Shown: positions 55,916-64,000 of the stretch, in pieces
How positions within the stretch are numbered: position 1 is the stretch's first letter
How the letters are laid out: each line of letters begins with the position of its first letter
NCBI RefSeq assembly: GCF_030547185.1
Contig: NZ_JAUOQR010000005.1
Location: 62,001 to 126,000 of the forward strand
Source: Neptuniibacter sp. 1_MG-2023
Lineage (GTDB): Bacteria; Pseudomonadota; Gammaproteobacteria; Pseudomonadales; Balneatricaceae
DNA length: 64,000 bases
Direction of reading: 5' to 3'
Position numbers and translations under genes: made by a program
The notes under the pieces: model-generated
Told to the model about the DNA's origin: nothing
The model's database searches: none
Seen by the model: the letters and a program-made list of their open reading frames with translations, nothing else

Positions 55916-55976
55916 AGAAAGGATTAGATCTTATGTATCAATCAGTTACTGATTGACGATAGATCTAGTTCTTTCT
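55916..55976. other. Long hairpin between trpB and ahpC
   Basis: Arms 55916-55931 and 55961-55976 pair over 16 bases with two wobble pairs. An inner stem CAATCA/TGATTG (55939-55955) closes a GTTAC loop. There is no U-run on plus. It may be a trpB 3' end or a structured ahpC leader. Confidence 0.5.
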
Positions 55977-56059
55977 ACCTTCCTGCCAAACCTTTCTACA
56001 CATTCGCGCGTTGCCTATAAGTATTAACACTTCACCTAATTACGCCTTTAAATCAATTG

Positions 56060-56096
56060 ATAGGTTATTGCTATCACACCATTAAAAACAATCAAT
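56060..56096 (+). promoter_or_regulatory. OxyR-like site upstream of ahpC
   Basis: ATAG-N7-CTAT is perfect at 56060-56074. The second half (TTAA-N7-CAAT at 56082-56096, seven bases on) is degenerate. The spacing equals the OxyR ATAG-N7-CTAT-N7-ATAG-N7-CTAT pattern, 87 bases before the ahpC start. Confidence 0.6.
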
Positions 56097-56182
56097 TTAA
56101 TCTATTCTATCCAGTCATGCATCATAGATCTCGTTCCCAAGCAGATAGCTTGCCCACATATTTAACGACTGGAGTTACCACA

Positions 56183-56740
56183 ATGATTAATACAACTATC
56201 AAGCCTTTCTCAGCAACTGCCTTTAAACAAGGTGAATTCGTCGAGATCACTGAAGCGGATGTTATTGGTAAATGGGCTGTTTTCTTTTTCTACCCAGCGG
56301 ACTTCACATTTGTATGTCCAACTGAGCTAGAAGATCTTGCTAGCAAATATGAAGAGCTTCAGAAAATGGGTGTTGAAGTGTTTTCTGTCTCTACTGATAC
56401 ACACTTCTGCCACAAAGCATGGCACGACACGTCTGATGCTATCGGCACTATCAACTACTACATGGTAGGCGATCAAACAGCCACGATTACTAGCAACTTC
56501 GGTGTACTGCGTGAAGGCCAAGGTCTTGCAGATCGTGCAACTTTCTTGATCGATCCAGAAGGTGTAATTCAGGCGATGGAGATTACTGCGGAAGGTATTG
56601 GTCGTGATGCAGATGATCTGATGCGCAAAATTAAAGCGGCTCAGTATGTTGCAGCTCACCCTGGTGAAGTATGCCCAGCTAAATGGAAAGAAGGTGAAGC
56701 AACATTGGCTCCTTCTCTTGATCTAGTCGGCAAAATCTAA
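56183..56740 (+). CDS. ahpC: Alkyl hydroperoxide reductase subunit C
   Basis: This 185-residue 2-Cys peroxiredoxin reduces organic hydroperoxides and H2O2. The peroxidatic Cys is about C45 in [12 protein letters not shown] and the resolving Cys about C164 in [10 protein letters not shown]. The upstream frame extends to 56057, but ATG 56183 has GGAG at good spacing and gives the standard N-terminus ([14 protein letters not shown]). It is followed by its reductase ahpF. Confidence 0.96.
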   Translation: MINTTIKPFSATAFKQGEFVEITEADVIGKWAVFFFYPADFTFVCPTELEDLASKYEELQKMGVEVFSVSTDTHFCHKAWHDTSDAIGTINYYMVGDQTATITSNFGVLREGQGLADRATFLIDPEGVIQAMEITAEGIGRDADDLMRKIKAAQYVAAHPGEVCPAKWKEGEATLAPSLDLVGKI

Positions 56741-56881
56741 TCCGACACCGGTAATGGGCGCCTTTACCTAAGGCCTGCCATAACCAAAGAGAGACACCCA
56801 CCATCGACGTGAACAAGCCTGTTGATGGTGGGAACTCCACACTCACATATTTTTAACTCAATTCAATCCGGACGGTGATTT

Positions 56882-58444
56882 ATGTTAGATAGCAACATGA
56901 AACAACAACTGGGCACCTACCTTCAGAAGATCGATAATCCGATTGAGTTGACGGTGTCTACCAACGAAACACCAAAATCTAAAGAGCTGGAAACACTCGC
57001 ACGAGAAATTGCTGAGATTTCAGACAAGATAACCTTGACCATTAAAACCGATGATACAGGCCGTGTACCGCGTATGGCGGTGGGTCCGCAAGATGAAACA
57101 GCACGCGTAACCTTTGCTGGTGTACCTATGGGTCATGAGTTCACCTCATTGGTCTTAGCTTTACTACAAGCGGGTGGTTACCCAAGTAAGGAAGAGGCTG
57201 GACTACAGGCACAGGCGAAAAGTCTATCTAAGACGTTAAAGTTTGAGGTATATATCTCGTTATCCTGCCATAACTGTCCAGATGTGGTTCAGGCGATTAA
57301 CCTGATGGCGGTTCTCAATCCGAATATCACCGCCACCATGATTGATGGCGGTGTCTTCCCTAAAGAAGTGGAAGAACAAGGCATTATGGCAGTACCGACT
57401 CTTCTACTAAACGGCGAACCTTTCGGTAATGGCCGCATGACCTTAGAAGAAATTCTTAATAAGGTTGATGATAGTGCTGAGGAAAAACAAGCCGCAGAAC
57501 TAAACGCCAAAGCACCTTTTGATGTATTAGTCGTCGGGGGTGGCCCTGCGGGGGCATCAGCCGCTATTTATACTGCGCGTAAAGGTATTCGCACCGGTAT
57601 TGTTGCTGACCGTTTTGGTGGTCAGGTGATGGATACCATGGCTATCGAAAACTTCATTTCGGTTAAAGCCACCGACGGCCCTCGACTCGTAGCCGGATTA
57701 GAAGAGCACGTTAAAGAATACGATATAGACGTAATGACCAACCAACGGGCGGTGGAGGTTCTCGATATTGCCGGTGAAGATGGCAAACAGATCAAACAAG
57801 TGACGCTAGAAAACGGTGCTGTTCTCACCGCTAAATCGGTCATTTTAGCGACCGGCGCACGCTGGCGCGAAATGAATGTACCGGGTGAAGAGCAGTACAA
57901 AACTAAAGGGGTCGCTTTCTGCCCTCACTGTGATGGTCCGCTCTTCAAAGGCAAACCTGTCGCTGTGATTGGTGGGGGTAACTCCGGCATCGAAGCAGCT
58001 ATAGATCTTGCTGGTATTGTTGAGCATGTAACCGTTCTGGAGTTCGCCGATACCTTACGTGCCGATGCGGTATTAGTTCAAAAAGCGCAATCGCTGCCAA
58101 ACATTACTATCATTAAAGATGCGATGACCACTGAGGTGCTTGGTGATGGTAACAAAGTAATAGGACTGAGCTATAAAGACCGTAAAACAGATCAAAGTCA
58201 TGTAGTTGATGTTGCCGGTATCTTCGTCCAAATTGGTTTAGTACCTAACAGCGACTTTTTGAAGAACACCCTTGAATTAAGTGATCGAGGTGAGATCGTG
58301 ATTGATAGCCGCGGTCAAACAAGCTTACCCGGTGTTTTTGCTGCAGGCGATGTTACAACAGTGCCGTTTAAGCAGATCATTATCTCCATGGGCGCGGGTG
58401 CAACCGCAGCTCTCGGCGCGTTTGATTACCTGATCCGCAACTAA
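56882..58444 (+). CDS. ahpF: Alkyl hydroperoxide reductase subunit F
   Basis: This 520-residue flavoprotein reduces AhpC with NADH. The N-terminal double-thioredoxin-fold domain has CHNC (C129/C132). The FAD motif [17 protein letters not shown] follows near 219. The redox-active CPHC (C347/C350) and NAD motif [15 protein letters not shown] come next. It is full length. It lies 141 bases after ahpC and ends before a strong terminator. Confidence 0.97.
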   Translation: MLDSNMKQQLGTYLQKIDNPIELTVSTNETPKSKELETLAREIAEISDKITLTIKTDDTGRVPRMAVGPQDETARVTFAGVPMGHEFTSLVLALLQAGGYPSKEEAGLQAQAKSLSKTLKFEVYISLSCHNCPDVVQAINLMAVLNPNITATMIDGGVFPKEVEEQGIMAVPTLLLNGEPFGNGRMTLEEILNKVDDSAEEKQAAELNAKAPFDVLVVGGGPAGASAAIYTARKGIRTGIVADRFGGQVMDTMAIENFISVKATDGPRLVAGLEEHVKEYDIDVMTNQRAVEVLDIAGEDGKQIKQVTLENGAVLTAKSVILATGARWREMNVPGEEQYKTKGVAFCPHCDGPLFKGKPVAVIGGGNSGIEAAIDLAGIVEHVTVLEFADTLRADAVLVQKAQSLPNITIIKDAMTTEVLGDGNKVIGLSYKDRKTDQSHVVDVAGIFVQIGLVPNSDFLKNTLELSDRGEIVIDSRGQTSLPGVFAAGDVTTVPFKQIIISMGAGATAALGAFDYLIRN

Positions 58445-58466
58445 TTAACGTCCTTAGCTAAATCCA

Positions 58467-58499
58467 TAAAAAACCACCGTATCGCTACGGTGGTTTTTA
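58467..58499. terminator. Bidirectional terminator of ahpCF and the P-type ATPase
   Basis: AAAAACCACCGTA (58469-58481) pairs perfectly with TACGGTGGTTTTT (58486-58498) around TCGC. The A- and T-runs on each side serve both convergent genes. Confidence 0.88.
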
Positions 58500-58539
58500 T
58501 CTGTGTAACGCGACTTAACGTAAATATTTATCGCCTAAT

Positions 58540-60930
58540 TTAAGCTTGATTAGTATTTATAATATTACGTAGCACTAAGCGTTTAACCATATTATTAATG
58601 AGGAACCAAGCCAGCGCATAGCCCCAAACCGTTAGCGCCATCGACCAACCAATAGGCTCAACAAACCATCCGTAAACAGCGGCGAATGTTCCAACCACTT
58701 GAGTCAGCTCTGTTGTGATAAAGAGTTTAAGGCTCGGAAATGGACGATCCCAAAAATGACCATTATTACGGGTCAAGTAAATGGTCAGATGCCCTGCAAC
58801 CAGTAATTTAAGAAAGATCAATGTTTGAATGGTCGGACGTGGTAACTCCCAAATTGATTCAGCAATCCAGAACAGACCAAAACTAGAGATAACCCCCAAT
58901 ATACCGAGAACACTCGAAAGAACCAGAACTCTATGCATATCCCAGCGCACAGGATGCGGCGCAGGCTTAGCGTTATCATAGGCGATCATCATGATCGGGA
59001 AATCATTGAGTAGCGCCAGCAATACAATCATCGCTGCCGTCACTGGATAAAAATCGAAAACAAGAATGGAGAGCGTCATAAACAGTAAAACGCGAACCGT
59101 TTCACTGATACGGAAAATAGCGTAGGCAGTCATGCGCTCAAAAATGCGTCTCGCCTCCTCCACTGCACTGCGAATCACGCCTAAACCCGGCTCAGTTAAT
59201 ACTAAGTCAGCTGCGGCCCGTGCTGCATCCGTTGCACCGCTGACCGCAATCCCTACATCCGCTTGACGTAGTGCTGGGGCGTCATTTACACCGTCGCCGG
59301 TCATGCCCACTAAGTGATCGCTGGACTGTAAGGTTTGCACTATCTCGAATTTATGTTCAGGAAAAACCTGAGCATAACCATCACGCTCAAGGATCTCGCT
59401 TGCCGTCATTTTATGCTCTTTAGAAAATGCCTTGTCAGCGGTGATGAAATTACTACCTATACCTAACTTTCCAGCAATCTGTCGAGCGATAGCAATATGA
59501 TCACCTGTGACCATTTTAACCGCTACACCTAACCTCCTAAGTGCAGAAATTGTAGTCGCACTATCCTCACGGGGTGGATCATAAAGGGGTAACAAACCTA
59601 GCACTTGCGCTGGCTGATCGCCTATACGTTCAGCTACCGCCAGAGCGCGATAACCATCCGCTGCAAATGTGTCAATCTGCTTTTCTACCGCGGCTTGCGC
59701 CTCGGCCGAGGCCTGCGCCCAAGCTAAGATAGATTGTGGAGCCCCTTTAGCTATATAACGTTTTTCACCCTCCAGCGTTACCTCTACCTCAGCAATTTTG
59801 CTCACGGGATTGAACGGCGTGAAGAGATCAATCCGAGCCTGATCTAAATTTTCGGCATGGTCTAGAGCACTAAGAATAGAGCTATCGATCGGATCATTAC
59901 TCTCTGGCTCACAGGCTAGTGCGGCGGCGAATAACACCCGCTCGGCCTGTTCAGCCTCAACCAATGCGGGCGTTCCCACCACCAATCGGTTTTGGGTCAA
60001 AGTTCCCGTTTTATCTGAGCAGAGCACATCAATCCCCGCCAACTCTTCAATCGCAGCTAAATGGGAGACAATGGAGCCTAAGCGGCTTAATGTCATTGCA
60101 CCAACGGCTAAAGTAACCGACAACACAGCGGGCAGTGCCACGGGAATCGCAGCGATCGTTAAGATAAGCGAAAATTGTAGGGTTTCAAGCAGAGGATCAC
60201 CCCGGAACCAACCGTAGGTAAGAATCACGGCCACCAGCACTAACGTCGCCACGATTAAGGCGTTACCAATTTTTAACACCGCCTGCTGAAAGTGTGACGG
60301 TGCGCCTGCCTGCTCGACCAATGCAGCCGTTTTACCAAAATAGGTTCGCATTCCTGTCGCTGTTACGACAGCGGTCATCTCACCAAGGCGTACAATGGAA
60401 CCAGAATAAGCCACATCCTTAGCATTTTTTTCGACGGGTAGTGATTCACCCGTCAAAGCTGACTGATCAATGGAAAGGCCTGCGCCTTTCAACAACTCAA
60501 CATCAGCGGGCACCACATCACCCAGCTTTAGGTGGATAAGATCACCCGGAACAAGCTCACGCGCAGGAAGATCATGCCAACTGCCATCACGCAGTACCCG
60601 CGCTGAAGTAGCGAGTTTTTTCTTTAAGAGTTCAACTGCATTATCCGCTTTACGTTCCTGCCAAAAGGCGACCCCAGCGTTCACAGCAAGCATAGTTAGA
60701 ATAATCAAAAAGTCAGGCCAGTCCTGAGCCAGTGCAGAGAGTACAGCCGCCGCTTCAATCATCCAAGGGATAGGCCCCCAGAAATAGGAGAGGATTTTCC
60801 GTAACGCGCTCTCTTTCTGTTCGATGATTTCGTTAGCGCCCTGCTCAGTTAACCGCAGCTCGGCTTCCTTAGATGTGAGCCCACTATTAACTTGATCGGA
60901 TTCAGAAGCAGTATGCAGATCATTAAGCAT
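58540..60930 (-). CDS. P3-type plasma-membrane H+-ATPase
   Basis: This 796-residue P-type ATPase has the phosphorylation site CSDKTGTLTQN (D306), actuator TGES (160-163) and hinge MTGDGVNDAPALRQADVGIAV. Its layout matches the plasma-membrane proton-efflux (P3A) class, common in plants and fungi but present in some bacteria. About ten membrane helices are seen. It should pump protons out. ATG 60930 has AAGGGG upstream, 11 bases after the phaC stop, so it is co-transcribed with phaC. Confidence 0.9.
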   Translation of the reverse strand: MLNDLHTASESDQVNSGLTSKEAELRLTEQGANEIIEQKESALRKILSYFWGPIPWMIEAAAVLSALAQDWPDFLIILTMLAVNAGVAFWQERKADNAVELLKKKLATSARVLRDGSWHDLPARELVPGDLIHLKLGDVVPADVELLKGAGLSIDQSALTGESLPVEKNAKDVAYSGSIVRLGEMTAVVTATGMRTYFGKTAALVEQAGAPSHFQQAVLKIGNALIVATLVLVAVILTYGWFRGDPLLETLQFSLILTIAAIPVALPAVLSVTLAVGAMTLSRLGSIVSHLAAIEELAGIDVLCSDKTGTLTQNRLVVGTPALVEAEQAERVLFAAALACEPESNDPIDSSILSALDHAENLDQARIDLFTPFNPVSKIAEVEVTLEGEKRYIAKGAPQSILAWAQASAEAQAAVEKQIDTFAADGYRALAVAERIGDQPAQVLGLLPLYDPPREDSATTISALRRLGVAVKMVTGDHIAIARQIAGKLGIGSNFITADKAFSKEHKMTASEILERDGYAQVFPEHKFEIVQTLQSSDHLVGMTGDGVNDAPALRQADVGIAVSGATDAARAAADLVLTEPGLGVIRSAVEEARRIFERMTAYAIFRISETVRVLLFMTLSILVFDFYPVTAAMIVLLALLNDFPIMMIAYDNAKPAPHPVRWDMHRVLVLSSVLGILGVISSFGLFWIAESIWELPRPTIQTLIFLKLLVAGHLTIYLTRNNGHFWDRPFPSLKLFITTELTQVVGTFAAVYGWFVEPIGWSMALTVWGYALAWFLINNMVKRLVLRNIINTNQA

Positions 60931-60941
60931 GATTCATCCCC

Positions 60942-62831
60942 TTAATCTTGCAAAACATAAGTACCCGGTGCATCACAAATCGGCTTTATTTCCATATTAA
61001 AGGAGGGCTCAATTAAATCACCAGAGCGTTCCTTCAACCAATCGGCTAATTCAGGCCACCAAGATCCATCTTGTGTTTCATGCTCAGCAAACCATGTATC
61101 AGGATCTTGATAACGATCGGCATGTTTACGTGTCGCTATGCGATAACGACGACGGGGGTGACCCGGCTCAGAAACAATACCGGCATTGTGCCCTCCACTG
61201 GTCAATAGGAAAGTCACATCGGTATCAGCAAGAAGGTGAAGTTTATAAACCGAACGCCAAGGAGCCACATGATCTCGTTCAGTGCCGACTGCAAAAATAG
61301 GGACTCTAATATCAGAGACTGCAATTGGCCGGCTATCGACAATATATCGGCCTTCAGCCAGTGCATTATTTAAGAAAAGTTGACGAAGATACTGGGAATG
61401 CATCTGGTAAGGCATACGAGTAGCATCACTGTTCCACGCCATTAGGTCATTCATCTTAGCCCGTTTACCCATCAGGTAATCATGCACCATACGTGACCAG
61501 ATCAGATCGTTGGAACGCAGTAGTTGGAAAGCTCCAGCCATCTGCTTAGTATCTAAGTAGCCTTGCTCCCACATCATATCTTCTAAAAAGGTAACTTGGC
61601 TCTCATTGATAAACAGCATCAATTCACCCGCTTCGGTAAAATCCGTTTGGGCAGCAAATAAAGAAAGACTTTTAAACCGTTCATCACCATCACGTGCCAT
61701 CGCTGCAGCGGCAATAGAAAGTAATGTTCCCCCGAGACAGTAACCTACCCCATGAACAGGTTGGCCTCCTGTAATCTTATCTATATGCGCTAATGCATTC
61801 ATAATACCGAGGGTACGATAATCATCCATACCGAGATCACGATCATCATGGTTTGGATTTTTCCAAGACACCATAAATACAGTGAAGCCCTGTTCTGTCA
61901 GATACTTAACGAGGGAATTCCCTGGTGAAAGATCAAGAATGTAATATTTCATGATCCATGCCGGGACGATAAAAATAGGCTCAGGATGAACTTTTTCAGT
62001 CACTGCATCATACTGAATCAATTCTATTAAGCGATTACGATAAACCACCTTGCCCGGCGTGATCCCGAGATTTTTGCCGACTTGAAACCCTTCTGTGCCC
62101 GCTGGTTTTTGATCATTAAGCATGCGCTGCAGGTCATCTAGGAAGTTTTGCATTCCCCGCTGTAAGTTCTGCCCGCCCTCTTTTTGTGTTTGTTCCAGCA
62201 ATTCAGGATTGGTCAACAGATAGTTGGAGGGAGAGAAAAGATCTAAGATTTGTCGCGTTGCGAACTCAACCACATTTTCATGCTGCGGAGTAACCCCTCG
62301 TACACCCGTTGTTGCGTTGTACCACCATTGCTGGTTTAACAAAAAAGATTGGTAAAAGAGATTGTAGGGCCATTTCTGCCACGCCTCTCCACTAAACCTT
62401 TTGTCTTGAGGTAATGGATCGATACAGGGACAAGGAGATGCCGCTTCAGGATTAACGCCCGGCGCACAAAAACCTGCATAATTTGCCAGACGTATGGCTT
62501 TTTTAAGCGCTTTTTCAAACAGTTGAATCTGCTTGCCCGGTGCTGTAACAAGATGAGCCGCCCAGTCAGTATAAGCCGCGGATAAGCCGCTCGGAGAAAG
62601 CCCCCCCGTAAAACGCGCTATAGATGCGTTAACACTCTTATCTAGCGTCTCTTGAAAAGAAAGTGGATAGTATGAATCTTTACCCAACAGTTGAGTAAAA
62701 TAATCTGTAGGGTCTTTATGAGCAAAGCTAGCATGACAAGCTGTACTTGCCTCCCCTTGCTCTTTTGCCTTAACTTCATCTGCCTGATCGGTCTGATTAC
62801 TACCAGACTGCTCTAACCCGTGCGATTCCAT
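60942..62831 (-). CDS. phaC: Class I polyhydroxyalkanoate synthase
   Basis: PhaC polymerises 3-hydroxyacyl-CoA into PHA granules. The 629-residue protein has the lipase-like box GYCLGG with nucleophile C365, catalytic D520 in GTERDHVAPW, and H548 in SGGHNAG. The N-terminal region is long and acidic (ESHGLEQSGSNQTDQ). Length and box fit class I (short-chain). It is first in a transcript with the H+-ATPase; no phaA, phaB or phasin gene is seen here. ATG 62831 has GAGGGA. Confidence 0.93.
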   Translation of the reverse strand: MESHGLEQSGSNQTDQADEVKAKEQGEASTACHASFAHKDPTDYFTQLLGKDSYYPLSFQETLDKSVNASIARFTGGLSPSGLSAAYTDWAAHLVTAPGKQIQLFEKALKKAIRLANYAGFCAPGVNPEAASPCPCIDPLPQDKRFSGEAWQKWPYNLFYQSFLLNQQWWYNATTGVRGVTPQHENVVEFATRQILDLFSPSNYLLTNPELLEQTQKEGGQNLQRGMQNFLDDLQRMLNDQKPAGTEGFQVGKNLGITPGKVVYRNRLIELIQYDAVTEKVHPEPIFIVPAWIMKYYILDLSPGNSLVKYLTEQGFTVFMVSWKNPNHDDRDLGMDDYRTLGIMNALAHIDKITGGQPVHGVGYCLGGTLLSIAAAAMARDGDERFKSLSLFAAQTDFTEAGELMLFINESQVTFLEDMMWEQGYLDTKQMAGAFQLLRSNDLIWSRMVHDYLMGKRAKMNDLMAWNSDATRMPYQMHSQYLRQLFLNNALAEGRYIVDSRPIAVSDIRVPIFAVGTERDHVAPWRSVYKLHLLADTDVTFLLTSGGHNAGIVSEPGHPRRRYRIATRKHADRYQDPDTWFAEHETQDGSWWPELADWLKERSGDLIEPSFNMEIKPICDAPGTYVLQD

Positions 62832-62992
62832 CTTAAATCCCTCTTATATCTTATGGAACATTCTGCTCTCTATATGCTAAGAGTATAGTCAAAATGCTGC
62901 AGCGCGACATTGAGCGAGATTAATTTTATAGTTGTTTCTTATCCAATTTTAGAGAAGTTTATTGTGCATCGCATCATTTAATCTATTGCAGA

Positions 62993-64000
62993 TTAACGAC
63001 TAACAGCGATGGAACGTCTAAATAACCCAAGGCTAGCACTAAAAAAGATACTACCTAGACCTATCATAATCAGCAGTTGGGGCCAAATAATTGTGATATC
63101 AGCGCCACGGAAGATCACTGCCTGAGCAAATGACATATAGTGACGGGAAGGTAAGAACCAAGTCACCGGCTGGATAATTTCAGGCTGACTCTCAATTGGC
63201 GTTAGACCACCGGAAAGCATAGTTATAGGTATGATCACCATAATCATCAACAACGCAAACTGCGCCATAGTACGCGCTATAGTGCCTAAGAAAATGCCTA
63301 TAGCAGCAGCAGCAAATAGATAAATAGTTGTCCCTCCCACCAGCAGAAAACGGGATCCACTAATCGGTACATCCAGAATGGTTTCTACAACGATGAGCAT
63401 AGACAGAGAAAAGGCAACAAGAATAATGAGTCCATTAGCTAAAACCTTAGACATCACGATCTGAAACGAGCTTAGCGGCATTACCAATAGGTGCTCGATA
63501 GTGCCATGTTCACGCTCACGCAACAGTGCGGCCCCGGTGAGTATAATGGTAATCATAGATATCTGATTAATCAATGCATTAATCGCGCCAAACCACATAC
63601 CTGTACCATTGGGATTAAAAGCGCGGCGCTGGACTAACGTCACGGGATAAGCTGTTGTTTCATCAGAACGGTTGATAAAGTGATTAACCTCATCAACAAC
63701 AATGTTTTGAATATAACTGTTACCTAAACTGGCTTGAGTCACCGCCGTGGCATCAATATCGATCTGAACACTAGGCTGGCGGCCTCGGCGTACATCTTCC
63801 TCAAATTGTGGCGGGATTTGGACAACAAACATAAACCGATCCAGATCCATAGACGCATCAATCTCAGCAGGCGAGATAAGTTCGGGCGTTTTAAAATAAG
63901 GCGGATAAAGAGCGTTTGCAATAGCACGCGAAAGTGTCGAATGATCTTCATCAACGATCGCAATAGAGGCATTATTAACTGATTCACTGGTCGCTGTAGC
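62993..64000 (-). CDS. ABC-2-type permease, N-terminus outside window
   Basis: The frame is open to the window edge, giving 335 residues without a start (the internal Met at 63850 is not it). The visible part starts within the soluble N-terminal region (SESVNNASIAIVDEDHSTLSRAI). The membrane half follows: MITIILTGAALLREREHGTIEHLLVMPLSSF is the ABC-2 signature (YhhJ/YbhR type). It should be part of an exporter with an ATPase and membrane-fusion protein beyond the edge. Confidence 0.85.
   Translation of the reverse strand, partial: ATATSESVNNASIAIVDEDHSTLSRAIANALYPPYFKTPELISPAEIDASMDLDRFMFVVQIPPQFEEDVRRGRQPSVQIDIDATAVTQASLGNSYIQNIVVDEVNHFINRSDETTAYPVTLVQRRAFNPNGTGMWFGAINALINQISMITIILTGAALLREREHGTIEHLLVMPLSSFQIVMSKVLANGLIILVAFSLSMLIVVETILDVPISGSRFLLVGGTTIYLFAAAAIGIFLGTIARTMAQFALLMIMVIIPITMLSGGLTPIESQPEIIQPVTWFLPSRHYMSFAQAVIFRGADITIIWPQLLIMIGLGSIFFSASLGLFRRSIAVSR

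Overview
The window is a chromosomal stretch of a marine-type gammaproteobacterium. Most housekeeping proteins (GltX, RlmJ, DusA, YbiT, PdxB, YeeN) look gammaproteobacterial. The mix of 2-aminoethylphosphonate (AEP) catabolism, a class I PHA synthase, Na+/phosphate symport and several chemoreceptors points to an Oceanospirillales-like heterotroph; that placement is inference. No rRNA, CRISPR array, prophage or complete insertion sequence was seen. One tRNA (Ala, GGC) is present. The first and last genes run off the window.

Region 1 (1-12.8 kb): after a partial alpha/beta hydrolase and a HAD-IB phosphatase comes a phosphonate catabolic island. It holds a FAD oxidoreductase, an EamA transporter, phnX, phnW, an AEP ABC transporter (fused permease, ATPase, binding protein), the GntR regulator phnR, and a class III PLP enzyme of PbfA type. 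Four near-identical palindromes (core CTGGTATATACCAG) sit before the FAD gene, phnW, phnS and the PbfA gene, so one regulator probably controls them all. Three routes (transamination by PhnW, oxidation of AEP or N-methyl-AEP, ammonia-lyase action on 1-hydroxy-AEP) would converge on phosphonoacetaldehyde, which PhnX splits to acetaldehyde and phosphate.

Region 2 (12.9-20.3 kb): an EF-hand protein, a DUF6515-like protein and a 1-Cys peroxiredoxin are followed by a sulfur/persulfide locus. This has a SulP transporter, a TIGR01244 phosphatase-like sulfurtransferase, an ETHE1/Blh-like metallo-hydrolase, an unknown 10-TM protein and a periplasmic rhodanese. Two AT-rich palindromes sharing ATATTAG-N6-CTAATAT mark its promoters, but no ArsR-type regulator gene is nearby.

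Region 3 (20.3-34.3 kb): tRNA-Ala, gltX, dgkA, dusA-tal, a tandem HAD protein with unusual DWH motifs, DUF2956, DUF808 (yedI), mgtE, a small Arg-rich protein, ybiT and an Na/Pi symporter with a small coiled-coil partner.

Region 4 (34.3-54.6 kb): chemoreceptor, eight-CxxC zinc protein, rlmJ, several small unknowns, a MarR-DUF2798-DUF3861 locus with two operators, EamA transporter, BRCT protein, K+ channel, MscS channel, RecQ-like helicase, yeeN, a lipoprotein, an ATP-NAD-kinase-family gene overlapping a PilZ gene, pdxB, a WGR-like protein, and a receptor whose sensor domain lies after the signalling domain.

Region 5 (54.7-64 kb): stand-alone trpB, ahpC-ahpF with an OxyR-like site, a P3-type H+-ATPase directly downstream of phaC, and a partial ABC-2 permease.

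At least four copies of a REP-like hairpin (GGTTGGccTCCTACA ... TGTAGGAGctCACC) lie between genes. Two copies of a different structured element, with a conserved core and covarying outer stems, lie between convergent genes at 0.65 and 12.85 kb.
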